Below are positions 43,657 to 51,841 of a stretch of 64,000 nucleotides of DNA, piece after piece (positions within the stretch are counted from its first letter, which is position 1; each line of letters begins with the position of its first letter). Below the pieces are notes generated by a model. That model was not told the origin of the DNA, made no database searches, and saw nothing but the letters and a program-made list of their open reading frames with translations. The translations under genes were made by a program, and so were the position numbers. Origin of the DNA: an uncultured Clostridia bacterium (lineage in GTDB: Bacteria > Bacillota > Clostridia > Oscillospirales > Ruminococcaceae); NCBI GenBank assembly GCA_947627875.1, contig CANQXS010000004.1, positions 80,041 to 144,040 of the forward strand, in the 5' to 3' direction.

Positions 43657-45093
43657 TTATTCCGAACGTTTAAGCGCCTCGCGGACTACCTCGCGCTCGT
43701 CGAAGTGAATTTTTCTTCCTCCCGCGAGGATCTGGTAGTCTTCATGACCCTTTCCCGCCAAAATGAGCGTATCCTTCGGCTTTGCGTGGGCTATCGCCCA
43801 GAAGATCGCTTCGCGGCGGTCGTCTATTTCAATATACTCCGTCTTTTCGTCTTTAAGACCGGCTATTATCTCGGTTATTATCGCGTGAGGGTCTTCGTTG
43901 CGGGGATTGTCTGAGGTGACTATCAGAAAATCCGAATGCTCGGCGGCAGCCTTTGCCATAAGCGGACGCTTCAGCGGGTCGCGGTTGCCTCCGCAGCCGA
44001 ACAGACACACAACTCTGCCCTCGGCGCATTCCTTTACGCTCCCGAGGATATTCTCAAGGGCGTCGGGGGTATGGGCATAGTCTAAGATAACGGTGAAATC
44101 CCGCCCGGTCGGTACGACTTCGCACCTTCCGCGCACGCCTTCGACCTCTGATATCATCGGGACGAATTCCTTCGGCTCGAAGCCCAGAAGCTCGAGCGCC
44201 GCGAGCGCGCAAAGCGTATTCGATACGTTATACCCCCCGGGAAGGGTTATCTTTACGCTTTCCTCGCCCTTGCCGCCGCGGTAGATATACTCAGAGCCGT
44301 GGGGCATAAGCTTTACCGACGAAGCGCAGAAATCGGCAGGAGAATTGAGCGAAAAGCCGTATTTCGGGCATTTGACTTCTTCATAAAGCCGCCTGCCGCC
44401 CGCGTCGTCGAGGTTTATAAGAGCCTTGTCGCAAATCGAGAATAGCAGCTTTTTCGCCTGATAGTAGTTCTCCATAGTCCCGTGGACGTCAAGGTGGTCC
44501 TGAGTTAGATTCGTGAACGCAGCGAGCTCAAATCTTATTCCGCTAAGGCGGCGCTGCTCGAGCCCCTGAGAAGTCGCCTCCATAACTGCGTATTCGCAGC
44601 CCGAATCAGCCATTCTTCTTAACAGGCAATAGAGCTCGTCGGCTTCGGGGGTAGAGCGCTCGCCGCGGATAAATTCGTCGCCTATCTCGTTGCCGCAGGT
44701 CCCGATAAGTCCGACCTTATGACCGAGCCGCGTAAGAAGCTTCTTTATTACGGTGGTTATCGTTGTCTTGCCGTTGGTGCCGGTAACGGCTATCATTTTC
44801 AGCTCTTTCTGAGGGTTGCCGTACCAGTTTGCCCAAAGGAGCGCGAGCGCCTCGCGGGTATCGGGAACGATTATCTGATTTTTTATCCCGCAGTCGCGCT
44901 CGACTACAAACGCCGCGACTCCCCTTTCGGAGAGTTCGGGTATTAAGCTGTGGGAATCGAACGTCATTCCCTTAAGGCATACAAAAAGACTTCCCTCCCC
45001 CATTTCCTTTCTGGAATCGGAGAAAAGTCCGCTTATCTCAATATTTTCGAGCGAAGTTTCGGCAACGCCCTTTAAAAGCTCGTAAAGTTTCAT
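43657..45093 (-). CDS. murE: UDP-MurNAc-tripeptide ligase MurE (meso-DAP type)
   Basis: Cytosolic ATP-dependent ligase adding the third amino acid of the stem peptide; 478 residues. The ATP loop is AVTGTNGKTTITTV and the Mg-binding and carbamyl-lysine regions are conserved. The specificity motif DNPRNEDPHAI contains DNPR, the signature for meso-diaminopimelate rather than lysine. GAGAGGG lies before the ATG. The gene lies between the PASTA penicillin-binding protein and mraY. Confidence 0.95.
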   Translation of the reverse strand: MKLYELLKGVAETSLENIEISGLFSDSRKEMGEGSLFVCLKGMTFDSHSLIPELSERGVAAFVVERDCGIKNQIIVPDTREALALLWANWYGNPQKELKMIAVTGTNGKTTITTVIKKLLTRLGHKVGLIGTCGNEIGDEFIRGERSTPEADELYCLLRRMADSGCEYAVMEATSQGLEQRRLSGIRFELAAFTNLTQDHLDVHGTMENYYQAKKLLFSICDKALINLDDAGGRRLYEEVKCPKYGFSLNSPADFCASSVKLMPHGSEYIYRGGKGEESVKITLPGGYNVSNTLCALAALELLGFEPKEFVPMISEVEGVRGRCEVVPTGRDFTVILDYAHTPDALENILGSVKECAEGRVVCLFGCGGNRDPLKRPLMAKAAAEHSDFLIVTSDNPRNEDPHAIITEIIAGLKDEKTEYIEIDDRREAIFWAIAHAKPKDTLILAGKGHEDYQILAGGRKIHFDEREVVREALKRSE

Positions 45094-45139
45094 ATATTGC
45101 CCTCTCGGTCAGTTGTTGCTTTATGCCGACGGACGGGAA

Positions 45140-47422
45140 TCATCCCGTCTCGTCGTTTATGATGAAGTAAGCCTCTATTACGGTTCCTACCTCGACCGTT
45201 TCGTCTTTATGAGACATAACGCCCGAGCACTTTGCGCCCTCCTTCTGGGCGGCTCCGCCGAGAGGCTTCAGGTTGAGCCCTAACTTTTCGAGCTTCTCCT
45301 CGGCATATTCGAGCGTTCTGCCCGTCAGGTCGGGGACCTCTACATATTTCGGCTCGATGCCGTCTTCGGTGTAGAGCACGACGGTGCAGCCCTTCGGCAT
45401 GGCGTCGGAGCCCGAAGGCACCTGCCTTACAACGCGGTCGCCGTCTCCCATTACCTTGGCATTGAAGCCGAGCGATTCGACTGTCGCGACGGCGGATTCA
45501 ACGTCGGCTCCCGTCATTTCGGGGACGTTTACGTCGAGATTTTCGAGCTCCTCCTCGCTGTATTCGGCATAGTAGCCGAGGTAGGGAAGTATCTCTTTAA
45601 ACGCCTCGGATACCACCGGCGCGGCGACTGCCGAGCCGTAGTAAAGCCCCTGGGTCGGTTCGTCTATCATAACGAGCATTATTATCTCGGGATCTTCGGC
45701 GGGGTAAAACGCGCAGTAGGAGGAAACATAGGTATCGCCTTTGGGGTTGACGTCGAGCTTCTGAGATGTTCCGGATTTCCCGCCTATATGGTAGCCCTCG
45801 ATATATACGTTCGAGCCCTGATTTACCGTTACTACGGTCTCGAGGGTGTCGCGCATGATCGCCGAGGTCTCTTCGGAAATGACCTGGCGCTTTATAGTGG
45901 GCTCAAATTCCTTTACTATATTGCCCTCGGAATCGACGATCTTGTTCACGACATAAGGCGTTACGAGATATCCGCCGTTTACCACCGCGGCATAGGCGGT
46001 TATCATCTGGAGCGGGGTTATCTTGTTTGCCTGACCGAACGAGCTTACCGCGAGGTCGAGGGTGGTCATTCTCGAATACGGAACGTAGATGCTCGAGGTC
46101 TCGGCGGGAAGGTCTATACCCGTCTTTTCGGTTAAGCCGTAAGCCGCGAAATAATCGGTAAAAGCCTTTGCGCCGAGCTTCTGCCCTATTTGGATAAAAG
46201 CAGGGTTGCAGGAATTTGTCATCGCCTGAACGAAGTTCTGGGTGCCGTGGCCGCCGTGGGTGGTCCAGCAGCTTATCGGCGGAACGCCGTCGACTACCTT
46301 GAACGAGCCGTTGCAGTAATATGTGTCGAGCAGCGATATAGCCCTCTCCTCGAGAGCGGCAGAGCCGGTCACTACTTTAAAGACCGACCCCGGGAAGTAG
46401 AGCGAGCTTATCGCCTTGTTGGTCCACTGAAGGTTCCAGGCGGCGGAGCGCGCCTCGGTATATGCCTCTTCGTCGCCGGCTTCCAAAAGCCCCGAAAGCG
46501 CGGCGGCGGTGTTTTCGTCGAATATCTCGGCGGGGGCGTTGAGGTCGTAATCCGGCTCGGTCGCCATAGCGAGTATCTTTCCGGTCTTAGCCTCCATAAC
46601 TATCGCGCAGCCCTTGTCCTTGGGCTTGTTGGTGTCGACAGCCGATTTAAGCGCCTTCTCGACGTAATACTGAATAGTCGTGTCGATGTTGGTATAGATA
46701 GAGTCGCCGTCCTGAGCGTCGTAGCTCTGCTTATATCTGTACTGTATCTCTCTGCCGTTGGCGTCTATGGCGGTGATTATCTTGCCGTCTACGCCGGTGA
46801 GGTAGTCGTCATAATAGCTTTCGAGACCGTAGATGCCGTAGCCGTCGTAGTGAAGATGCCCGATAACATTTGCCGCGAGGTCGTTATTCGGGTAATATCT
46901 CTTTGCGGTGGGCGCCGCTCCGACGGATATTATTCCGAGGTCGGTAAGCGGGTCCATTATCGCGGTCGCCGTTACTTTGTCAACGTCCTTCGCGATGACC
47001 TGATATCTGTTGTCTTTATGTAGCTTCTCGCGGACCTCATCCTCGCTTACGTCGAGGTGGGAGACAAGAGCTCTTACTATTTCGTTTTCGTAGTCGATAA
47101 CGTCCTGCGGCTCGATCTTGCCCTTGCTTATCTTATCGAGCTGATCGTCGACCTGGCTCTGAAACGTAAGCGGGTCTACGAATACCGTATAAACCGTCAC
47201 GCTTTGTGCGAGGACCTGCCCGTTTTTGTCGTAAATAGAGCCGCGGTTTGCGGTCACGGTCATCGTCTTGAACTGCTGACTGTTGGCGAGAGCCTGATAT
47301 TTATCGCTTTCGCGCACCGCGACGTTATACATAACATATGATATGTATGCCGTAACTGCGAGCATAACGGCAAAGATGCCCAAAAAAAGCCTTGCTTTCA
47401 TTGTTGCCGTCGATTTTTCCAT
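45140..47422 (-). CDS. Class B penicillin-binding protein with PASTA domains (FtsI/SpoVD-like)
   Basis: Transpeptidase cross-linking septal (or spore cortex) peptidoglycan; 760 residues. One N-terminal transmembrane helix (about 10-30) is followed by a PBP dimer domain and a transpeptidase domain. The active-site motifs are SLYFPGSVFKVV (SxxK), SFGQAN (SxN) and GGKSGTSQ (KTG-like). Two C-terminal PASTA repeats follow: NVPEMTGADVESAV and VEVPDLTGRTLEYAEEKL. Context in the dcw cluster favours the vegetative FtsI role, while PASTA repeats are also typical of SpoVD. AAAGGAG precedes the ATG. A strong hairpin lies just upstream, between this gene and ftsL. Confidence 0.92.
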   Translation of the reverse strand: MEKSTATMKARLFLGIFAVMLAVTAYISYVMYNVAVRESDKYQALANSQQFKTMTVTANRGSIYDKNGQVLAQSVTVYTVFVDPLTFQSQVDDQLDKISKGKIEPQDVIDYENEIVRALVSHLDVSEDEVREKLHKDNRYQVIAKDVDKVTATAIMDPLTDLGIISVGAAPTAKRYYPNNDLAANVIGHLHYDGYGIYGLESYYDDYLTGVDGKIITAIDANGREIQYRYKQSYDAQDGDSIYTNIDTTIQYYVEKALKSAVDTNKPKDKGCAIVMEAKTGKILAMATEPDYDLNAPAEIFDENTAAALSGLLEAGDEEAYTEARSAAWNLQWTNKAISSLYFPGSVFKVVTGSAALEERAISLLDTYYCNGSFKVVDGVPPISCWTTHGGHGTQNFVQAMTNSCNPAFIQIGQKLGAKAFTDYFAAYGLTEKTGIDLPAETSSIYVPYSRMTTLDLAVSSFGQANKITPLQMITAYAAVVNGGYLVTPYVVNKIVDSEGNIVKEFEPTIKRQVISEETSAIMRDTLETVVTVNQGSNVYIEGYHIGGKSGTSQKLDVNPKGDTYVSSYCAFYPAEDPEIIMLVMIDEPTQGLYYGSAVAAPVVSEAFKEILPYLGYYAEYSEEELENLDVNVPEMTGADVESAVATVESLGFNAKVMGDGDRVVRQVPSGSDAMPKGCTVVLYTEDGIEPKYVEVPDLTGRTLEYAEEKLEKLGLNLKPLGGAAQKEGAKCSGVMSHKDETVEVGTVIEAYFIINDETG

Positions 47423-47460
47423 ATTCGGCTCCTTTGCTTTAATAAGCTGATCTGATATGC

Positions 47461-47512
47461 AAAAAAGTTAAGCCCGTCTGCGCTGCGGAATTACAAAGCT
47501 CAACTTTTTCCT
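47461..47512 (-). terminator. Intercistronic hairpin between ftsL and the PBP gene
   Basis: On the reverse strand AAAAAGTTGAGCT pairs with GGCTTAACTTTTTT, leaving a loop of about 23 nt and a U run. It looks like an intrinsic terminator or attenuator inside the dcw cluster. No consensus promoter was seen between it and the PBP ATG. Confidence 0.6.
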
Positions 47513-47556
47513 GTCCCGTATTATATTATTATGTTTTTGTCCGATATATTCCCAAG

Positions 47557-48045
47557 CTAAAGACCGAGCTTCTCCCCGATCTCGTTAAGCCAGTTTCGTA
47601 TCCTGATGAAAATGTTCTTATTCTCAACGTCGACTATCTCGATGACCGAGTCGCCCTCTATCTCGACATATTCTATCTGTGCCTTGTCGAGCTTTTTGAG
47701 CCCCAAGACGTTTTCAGCGTAGTCCTCGACGTTTTTGAGCGAGGTCCTCGCCTCGTATTCCGCCGCGAGGGTTATATTTTCGGTCTGAAGGTTCTTTAGC
47801 TGCTCTTCGAGATCGCTTATCTCGCCGAAGAGACGGTTAGACTCTACCTTGCCGTAGAGCACAGCGCAGAGAACTGCGAATATTACCGCCGCGGTCATAA
47901 AGAACTTGAAGGCGCTCTGTTTTCTTGCTATCGGAGCGGGGTTCTTCTTTACCTTTATTTCCGGAGCCTGCTGCTTCGGGGCTTCGGGAGCTTTTCTGGG
48001 CTCATACACCGATAAATCATATGCAAGATTTGTGCGATTTGCCAT
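47557..48045 (-). CDS. ftsL: FtsL-like septum protein
   Basis: Short bitopic divisome protein, 162 residues: Pro/Lys-rich cytoplasmic N-terminus (1-48), one transmembrane helix (about 49-66) and an extracellular coiled coil (NRLFGEISDLEEQLKNLQTE). A helical region with EDYAENVLGLKKLDKAQIEY, as in FtsL/DivIC proteins, follows. FtsL sequences diverge strongly, so position after rsmH and before the PBP gene is the main basis for the name. AAAGGAG precedes the ATG. Confidence 0.85.
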   Translation of the reverse strand: MANRTNLAYDLSVYEPRKAPEAPKQQAPEIKVKKNPAPIARKQSAFKFFMTAAVIFAVLCAVLYGKVESNRLFGEISDLEEQLKNLQTENITLAAEYEARTSLKNVEDYAENVLGLKKLDKAQIEYVEIEGDSVIEIVDVENKNIFIRIRNWLNEIGEKLGL

Positions 48046-48066
48046 ACCGAGCGCTCCTTTGCCCTT

Positions 48067-48993
48067 TTATTCCTTGATTTTTTCTATTATCCTGAGCTTC
48101 GCCGAACGCGAACGCGGGTTTATTCTCTGCTCCTCCTCGGAGGGCTCGACGGGCTTCTTTGTGACAAGCCTTCCGCGCGGGGTCTTCCCGCAGACGCACA
48201 CCGGAAATTCCGGCGGGCAGGTACACCCTTGGCAGAACAGCGCGAAACGCTGCTTCACGAGCCTGTCCTCAAGCGAATGAAACGTGATCACCGCGAGCCT
48301 TCCGCCGACCTTTAAAAGCTCAAAAGCCTTGTCGAGTGCCTCGGAAAGCGAGCTTAGCTCGTTGTTGACCTCTATCCTTATCGCCTGAAAGGTCTTGCGG
48401 CAGGGATTCTTTTCCCGCCGAACCTTGGGCGGAACCGACTCTTTTATTATTTCCGCCAGCTCCGCCGTTGATTCGATGGGCTTTGATTCACGCAACTTTA
48501 CTATATTGGAGGCAATGGTTTTTGCATATCTTTCTTCGCCGTATTCAAAAATGATGCGGCTTAGGTCCTCATAAGAGTAACCGTTTACGACGTCTCTTGC
48601 AGATATCCCCTCGCGGCTCATTCTCATATCGAGCGGCGCGTCGTCGTGGTATGAAAATCCGCGCTCGCGGTTGTCGAGCTGGTAGCTCGAAACGCCGAGG
48701 TCCATAAGCATTCCGTCGATTTTATCTATTCCGAGGTCGCGCGCTATGCTGTCCACCTCGCTGTAGTTGGCGTTCACAAGCTTTGCGTTATAGCCGTAGA
48801 GCCGCTCCGAAGCCGCCTTTATAGCGTCGGGGTCGCGGTCGATGGCTATAAGCCTGCCGGTTTCGAGGCGCTTGGCTATTTCGAGGGAATGACCCCCTCC
48901 GCCCGCAGTGCCGTCGATATAAATCCCGTCGGGCTTTATCGCAAGCCCTTCTATGGTCTCGTCCAGAAGGACGGGCAGATGCATAAATTCCAA
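48067..48993 (-). CDS. rsmH: 16S rRNA (cytosine1402-N4)-methyltransferase
   Basis: Methylates N4 of C1402 in 16S rRNA using S-adenosylmethionine; 308 residues (305 if the ATG at 48984 is used). MHLPVLLDETIEGLAIKP and the SAM loop YIDGTAGGGGHSLEI are diagnostic, with MDLGVSSYQLDNRERGFSY and FHSLEDRLVKQRF. A cysteine-rich C-terminal stretch (CQGCTCPPEFPVCVCG) is typical of the family. The first codon may be TTG at 48993. The gene starts a few bases after the mraZ stop, so translation is coupled. Confidence 0.95.
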   Translation of the reverse strand: MEFMHLPVLLDETIEGLAIKPDGIYIDGTAGGGGHSLEIAKRLETGRLIAIDRDPDAIKAASERLYGYNAKLVNANYSEVDSIARDLGIDKIDGMLMDLGVSSYQLDNRERGFSYHDDAPLDMRMSREGISARDVVNGYSYEDLSRIIFEYGEERYAKTIASNIVKLRESKPIESTAELAEIIKESVPPKVRREKNPCRKTFQAIRIEVNNELSSLSEALDKAFELLKVGGRLAVITFHSLEDRLVKQRFALFCQGCTCPPEFPVCVCGKTPRGRLVTKKPVEPSEEEQRINPRSRSAKLRIIEKIKE

Positions 48994-48998
48994 ATTTA

Positions 48999-49445
48999 TT
49001 ACCCCAATGCTTCGAGCGCGGAATAAAGCTCCTCCGGCTCTATCGACTGAGTGAACGCCTCATAGGTGGCTTTATCCCAGATCTCGGCTGTGTCCATCGA
49101 CCCTACAACGTAAACGTCTTTTACGAGCAGGGCGTATTCGCGCAAAGCCTGCGGAACGAGTATCCTGCCGAGCTTATCCGTCTCGACGACGGCGGCGCTC
49201 TTGATATACTGATGCTTCAAACGCTCTTTGTTTCTCCCCTCGGGCATCGCGTAGATGCGCTTTGCGAGGGCGTTCCAGTTTTCTTCGGAGCGAGCCGTGA
49301 GCTGATGATCGACCCCTCTTGTGAGAATAAATCTGTCGCCGATTATCTCGCGGAAGCGCTGAGGAAAGCTCATTCTGCCCTTTGCGTCGATAGTATAGGG
49401 CAGCTCCCCGCTCATCATATTTGCAATTATTTCGTTCTCTGCCAA
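48999..49445 (-). CDS. mraZ: Transcriptional regulator MraZ
   Basis: SpoVT/AbrB-fold DNA-binding protein that represses its own dcw operon; 148 residues. Its two MraZ half-repeats are TIDAKGRMSFPQRFRE and ETDKLGRILVPQALRE, the two DXXGR segments that contact DNA. TTG start at 49445 with GAGGGGG upstream. Four direct repeats spaced 10 bp lie just before the gene at its transcription start, as expected for MraZ sites. It is the first gene of the division cluster. Confidence 0.95.
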   Translation of the reverse strand: MAENEIIANMMSGELPYTIDAKGRMSFPQRFREIIGDRFILTRGVDHQLTARSEENWNALAKRIYAMPEGRNKERLKHQYIKSAAVVETDKLGRILVPQALREYALLVKDVYVVGSMDTAEIWDKATYEAFTQSIEPEELYSALEALG

Positions 49446-49471
49446 GCGGACCGCCCCCTCTCTTTCGGAAT

Positions 49472-49511
49472 CTGATACCGCAAATTTGCACTAATTTCCA
49501 CTTGATACCAC
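49472..49511 (-). promoter_or_regulatory. MraZ-binding direct repeats
   Basis: The reverse strand reads GTGGTATCAA, GTGGAAATTA, GTGCAAATTT, GCGGTATCAG: four units of exactly 10 bp beginning with a GTGG-like box. They overlap the expected transcription start, so MraZ binding would repress the cluster. Confidence 0.85.
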
Positions 49512-49512
49512 G

Positions 49513-49541
49513 ATTATAGCACTCACAATATAAAATTGCAA
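49513..49541 (-). promoter_or_regulatory. dcw cluster promoter
   Basis: TTGCAA (49536-49541), 17-nt spacer, TATAAT (49513-49518), immediately upstream of the MraZ boxes. Confidence 0.85.
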
Positions 49542-49699
49542 GCTATTTTCGAGCATTCTCTTCTGGAAATTTCGGAGAAGTTTTGCCCGCCGTTTTGTTC
49601 ATATTGCACAGTGAACATATGTGCCGCAAAATGGCGATGCTAAACGATTTGGGGACAGGAAGCGAAATGCTATTTGCCTCGCTCATCGCGAGTCAAATC

Positions 49700-49853
49700 A
49701 GGGGACCCCTTAATAGGGTTCCCTACGCCAAAACAGTCCACCGGACTGTTTTGGCTACCCTCCTGATTTTTGAAATCAAGGGAATTTCGCAGCCTACGGG
49801 CTGCGACCAAGGGCGCTGCCCTTGGAACCTGCAAGCCTTTTGAAAAAGGCTTG
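49700..49853. repeat. Cluster of intergenic hairpin repeats
   Basis: The 420-bp gap between mraZ and the small peptide gene has no credible gene but several near-perfect hairpins. They are GGGACCCC/GGGTTCCC (about 49701-49723), CCAAAACAGTCC/GGACTGTTTTGG (49728-49754), CCAAGGGC/GCCCTTGG (49807-49825) and CAAGCC/GGCTTG (49832-49853). They resemble modular palindromic repeats rather than one terminator. Confidence 0.7.
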
Positions 49854-49903
49854 ACCGAAAACTTTTAATGCTTGTATTTTGCTGTATTTTGTGCCTGCTA
49901 CAG

Positions 49904-49932
49904 TTGACAAACCCCTCCGTTCGGTATATACT
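49904..49932 (+). promoter_or_regulatory. Promoter of the Nif11-like peptide gene
   Basis: TTGACA (49904-49909), 17-nt spacer, TATACT (49927-49932), about 35 nt before the ATG. Confidence 0.85.
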
Positions 49933-49965
49933 TTTATTAAAATTCAGCGAACGGAGGTAATTATT

Positions 49966-50190
49966 ATGGACATCAAAGCCGTAATCACCGAGGCGGTCGA
50001 AAAGATCACGTCGGACGAAAAAATTCTCGAAAGCTTCAAGAAGGACCCCATTAAAACCGTTGAGGAGCTCACCGGCATCGACCTCCCCGACGACCAGCTC
50101 GAAAAGGTCGTCGAAGGCATAAAAGCCAAGGTTACTCTCGACGAAGTCTCGGGCGCTCTCGGAGGGCTCAAGAATCTTTTCAAGAAATAA
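49966..50190 (+). CDS. Small Nif11/NHLP-like peptide, 74 residues
   Basis: A 74-residue, highly charged helical protein starting MDIKAVITEAVEKITSDE. Its segment ELTGIDLPDDQLEKVVEGIK resembles the leader region of Nif11/nitrile-hydratase-type RiPP precursors, and the end EVSGALGGLKNLFKK includes a GG pair. However, the tail after GG is only a short basic helix without Cys, and no modification or export gene is adjacent. CGGAGG with correct spacing, a consensus promoter and a strong terminator show it is a real monocistronic gene, probably well expressed. Function unknown; a free-standing leader-like protein is the safest description. Confidence 0.75.
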   Translation: MDIKAVITEAVEKITSDEKILESFKKDPIKTVEELTGIDLPDDQLEKVVEGIKAKVTLDEVSGALGGLKNLFKK

Positions 50191-50206
50191 GAAAAAGAAT
50201 GCAAAG

Positions 50207-50236
50207 AAAAATCCCCCTTGTTTAGGGGGATTTTTG
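50207..50236. terminator. Bidirectional terminator
   Basis: AAAAATCCCCCTTG and TAGGGGGATTTTT form a strong stem with A and T runs, between the convergent peptide and CNNM/CBS genes. Confidence 0.9.
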
Positions 50237-50243
50237 CGTAATT

Positions 50244-51512
50244 TTAATCGTCCTGCTTATCCTCGTCGGGGTTTTCGGCGGGCTCGGGCATAACGCTTAT
50301 CCTCACTCGCTCGATGCGCTGCTCGTCGACCGACACCACCTTAACGTGAAGCCGCCCGCAGTCTACCTCCTCGCCGGGCTCGGGTATCCTGTCTAAGTTC
50401 TCCATAACCAGACCTCCTATCGAATTGCAGTCGGTCTCTATTTCGTCGGGATCGAGTTCTATTCTGTCCAAGAAATCTCTTATGCTGAGGTCGGCGGAGA
50501 CCTCGTATTCGTTTTCGCCGACGGTAACAAACGAGGTGTCTTCCTCGTCGGTCTCGTCGTAGATCTCGCCGACGAGCTCCTCGATAATATCTTCCATAGT
50601 GACTATTCCCTGGGTGCCGCCGTATTGGTCTACAACAACGGCCATATGGGATTTTGTCTTCTGCATTTCCTTCATTATATCCGAGATAGTGGTCCGCTCG
50701 AATATGTAGAGCGGCTTCTGGATTATCTCGCGTATATCTCTCCTGCCGTTGAGATACATATCGAAGAAGTTTTTCTCGTGGATTATTCCGACGATCGAAT
50801 CTATCGTCTTTTCATATACGGGAAGGCGGGAGAAATGAGAGGTTATAAAAACGTCCTTTATGGAGTCGGGGTCGTCGTCTATTTCGACCGCCGAGATATT
50901 TACGCGCGGAATGAGAATTTCGCTTATAGTTATATCCGAAAATTCGAGAGCGCTTTTAACGAGGTCGCTCTCGCTCTCGTCAAGGACTCCTTCGTCCTCT
51001 ATTTCGTCGATAATATATTTCAGCTCTTCTTCTGTCATAGTCGGCTGGTCTTTAGAGCCGCCGCAGAGCTTTATGACTATATTTTTGAGACCTATAAGCA
51101 GCCATACCAGCGGAGTTAAAATAATTAGCAGCCAATAGAGCGGGTAGGCTATCGCCATCGAAACGGTCTCGGAAAATTCGCTTGCTATGTTTTTGGGAAT
51201 GATCTCGCCGAAGATGATAACGAGGATAGTCATCACGGCGGTCGACGCGGCAACATATTTTGCTCCGAAGCGCACGGAGATCATAACCGTAGCGACGGTA
51301 GTGGATGCGAGATTTACCACGTTGTTGCCGATAAGGATAGTTGTGAGTGTTTTGTCAAAATTGTCGGTAAGTTTAATAGCCATCTTCGCCCGTTTGTTGC
51401 CGTCGTCGGCATAGCTGCGGAGGCGCACCTTATTGACCGAAGAAAGCGCCGTTTCCGAGCCTGAGAACAAAGCGGACAGAATCAATAATATGACTATTAT
51501 GAATACGTCCAT
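50244..51512 (-). CDS. CNNM/HlyC-CorC family membrane transporter with CBS domains
   Basis: 422-residue protein: DUF21/CNNM membrane domain (about 1-180, four helices, start LILSALFSGSETALSSVNK), a CBS pair (about 200-320; EILIPRVNISAVE, MVVVDQYGGTQGIVTMED-like segment with AVVVDQYGGTQGIVTM) and a C-terminal CorC_HlyC domain (about 335-410). The family is linked to Mg2+/Co2+ efflux or homeostasis, although called hemolysins historically. It has its own promoter (TTGACA, 18-nt spacer, TATACT at 51559-51588) and ends at a shared terminator. Metal specificity unknown. Confidence 0.9.
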   Translation of the reverse strand: MDVFIIVILLILSALFSGSETALSSVNKVRLRSYADDGNKRAKMAIKLTDNFDKTLTTILIGNNVVNLASTTVATVMISVRFGAKYVAASTAVMTILVIIFGEIIPKNIASEFSETVSMAIAYPLYWLLIILTPLVWLLIGLKNIVIKLCGGSKDQPTMTEEELKYIIDEIEDEGVLDESESDLVKSALEFSDITISEILIPRVNISAVEIDDDPDSIKDVFITSHFSRLPVYEKTIDSIVGIIHEKNFFDMYLNGRRDIREIIQKPLYIFERTTISDIMKEMQKTKSHMAVVVDQYGGTQGIVTMEDIIEELVGEIYDETDEEDTSFVTVGENEYEVSADLSIRDFLDRIELDPDEIETDCNSIGGLVMENLDRIPEPGEEVDCGRLHVKVVSVDEQRIERVRISVMPEPAENPDEDKQDD

Positions 51513-51558
51513 ATAAAGAATATCAAACCTTTCCGTGTATACAGTAATACACGTTGAC

Positions 51559-51588
51559 AGTATAACACAACCCGGCGCGCTTTGTCAA
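51559..51588 (-). promoter_or_regulatory. Promoter of the CNNM/CBS gene
   Basis: TTGACA (51583-51588), 18-nt spacer, TATACT (51559-51564). A dyad GTGTAT-N6-ATACAC follows at 51536-51553 in the leader and could be an operator. The remaining 51590-51770 stretch holds no recognisable gene. Confidence 0.7.
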
Positions 51589-51773
51589 GACAATTTATTA
51601 AAAAAGGGCGGAAAGCAGGCATAAAAGCATAAAAATTTTCGACCGAGCTCTGCTCCGGCATTTGTTGAGCCAAAACTCTTGATATTCGGGCGCCGCATTT
51701 GTCCCCATTCACCGAGCAAGGCGAGGCAAACAAAAACGCTGATTTTGTTTCGCCCCATTCACGCGGTTTTCCC

Positions 51774-51802
51774 TTGACTCCGCGCATAATATGTGATATT
51801 CT
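51774..51802 (+). promoter_or_regulatory. Promoter of the SPFH protein gene
   Basis: TTGACT (51774-51779), 17-nt spacer, TATTCT (51797-51802). Confidence 0.65.
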
Positions 51803-51841
51803 TAATAAAAACGGTCGATCCGTAAAAAAGGAGTTGTTTTT

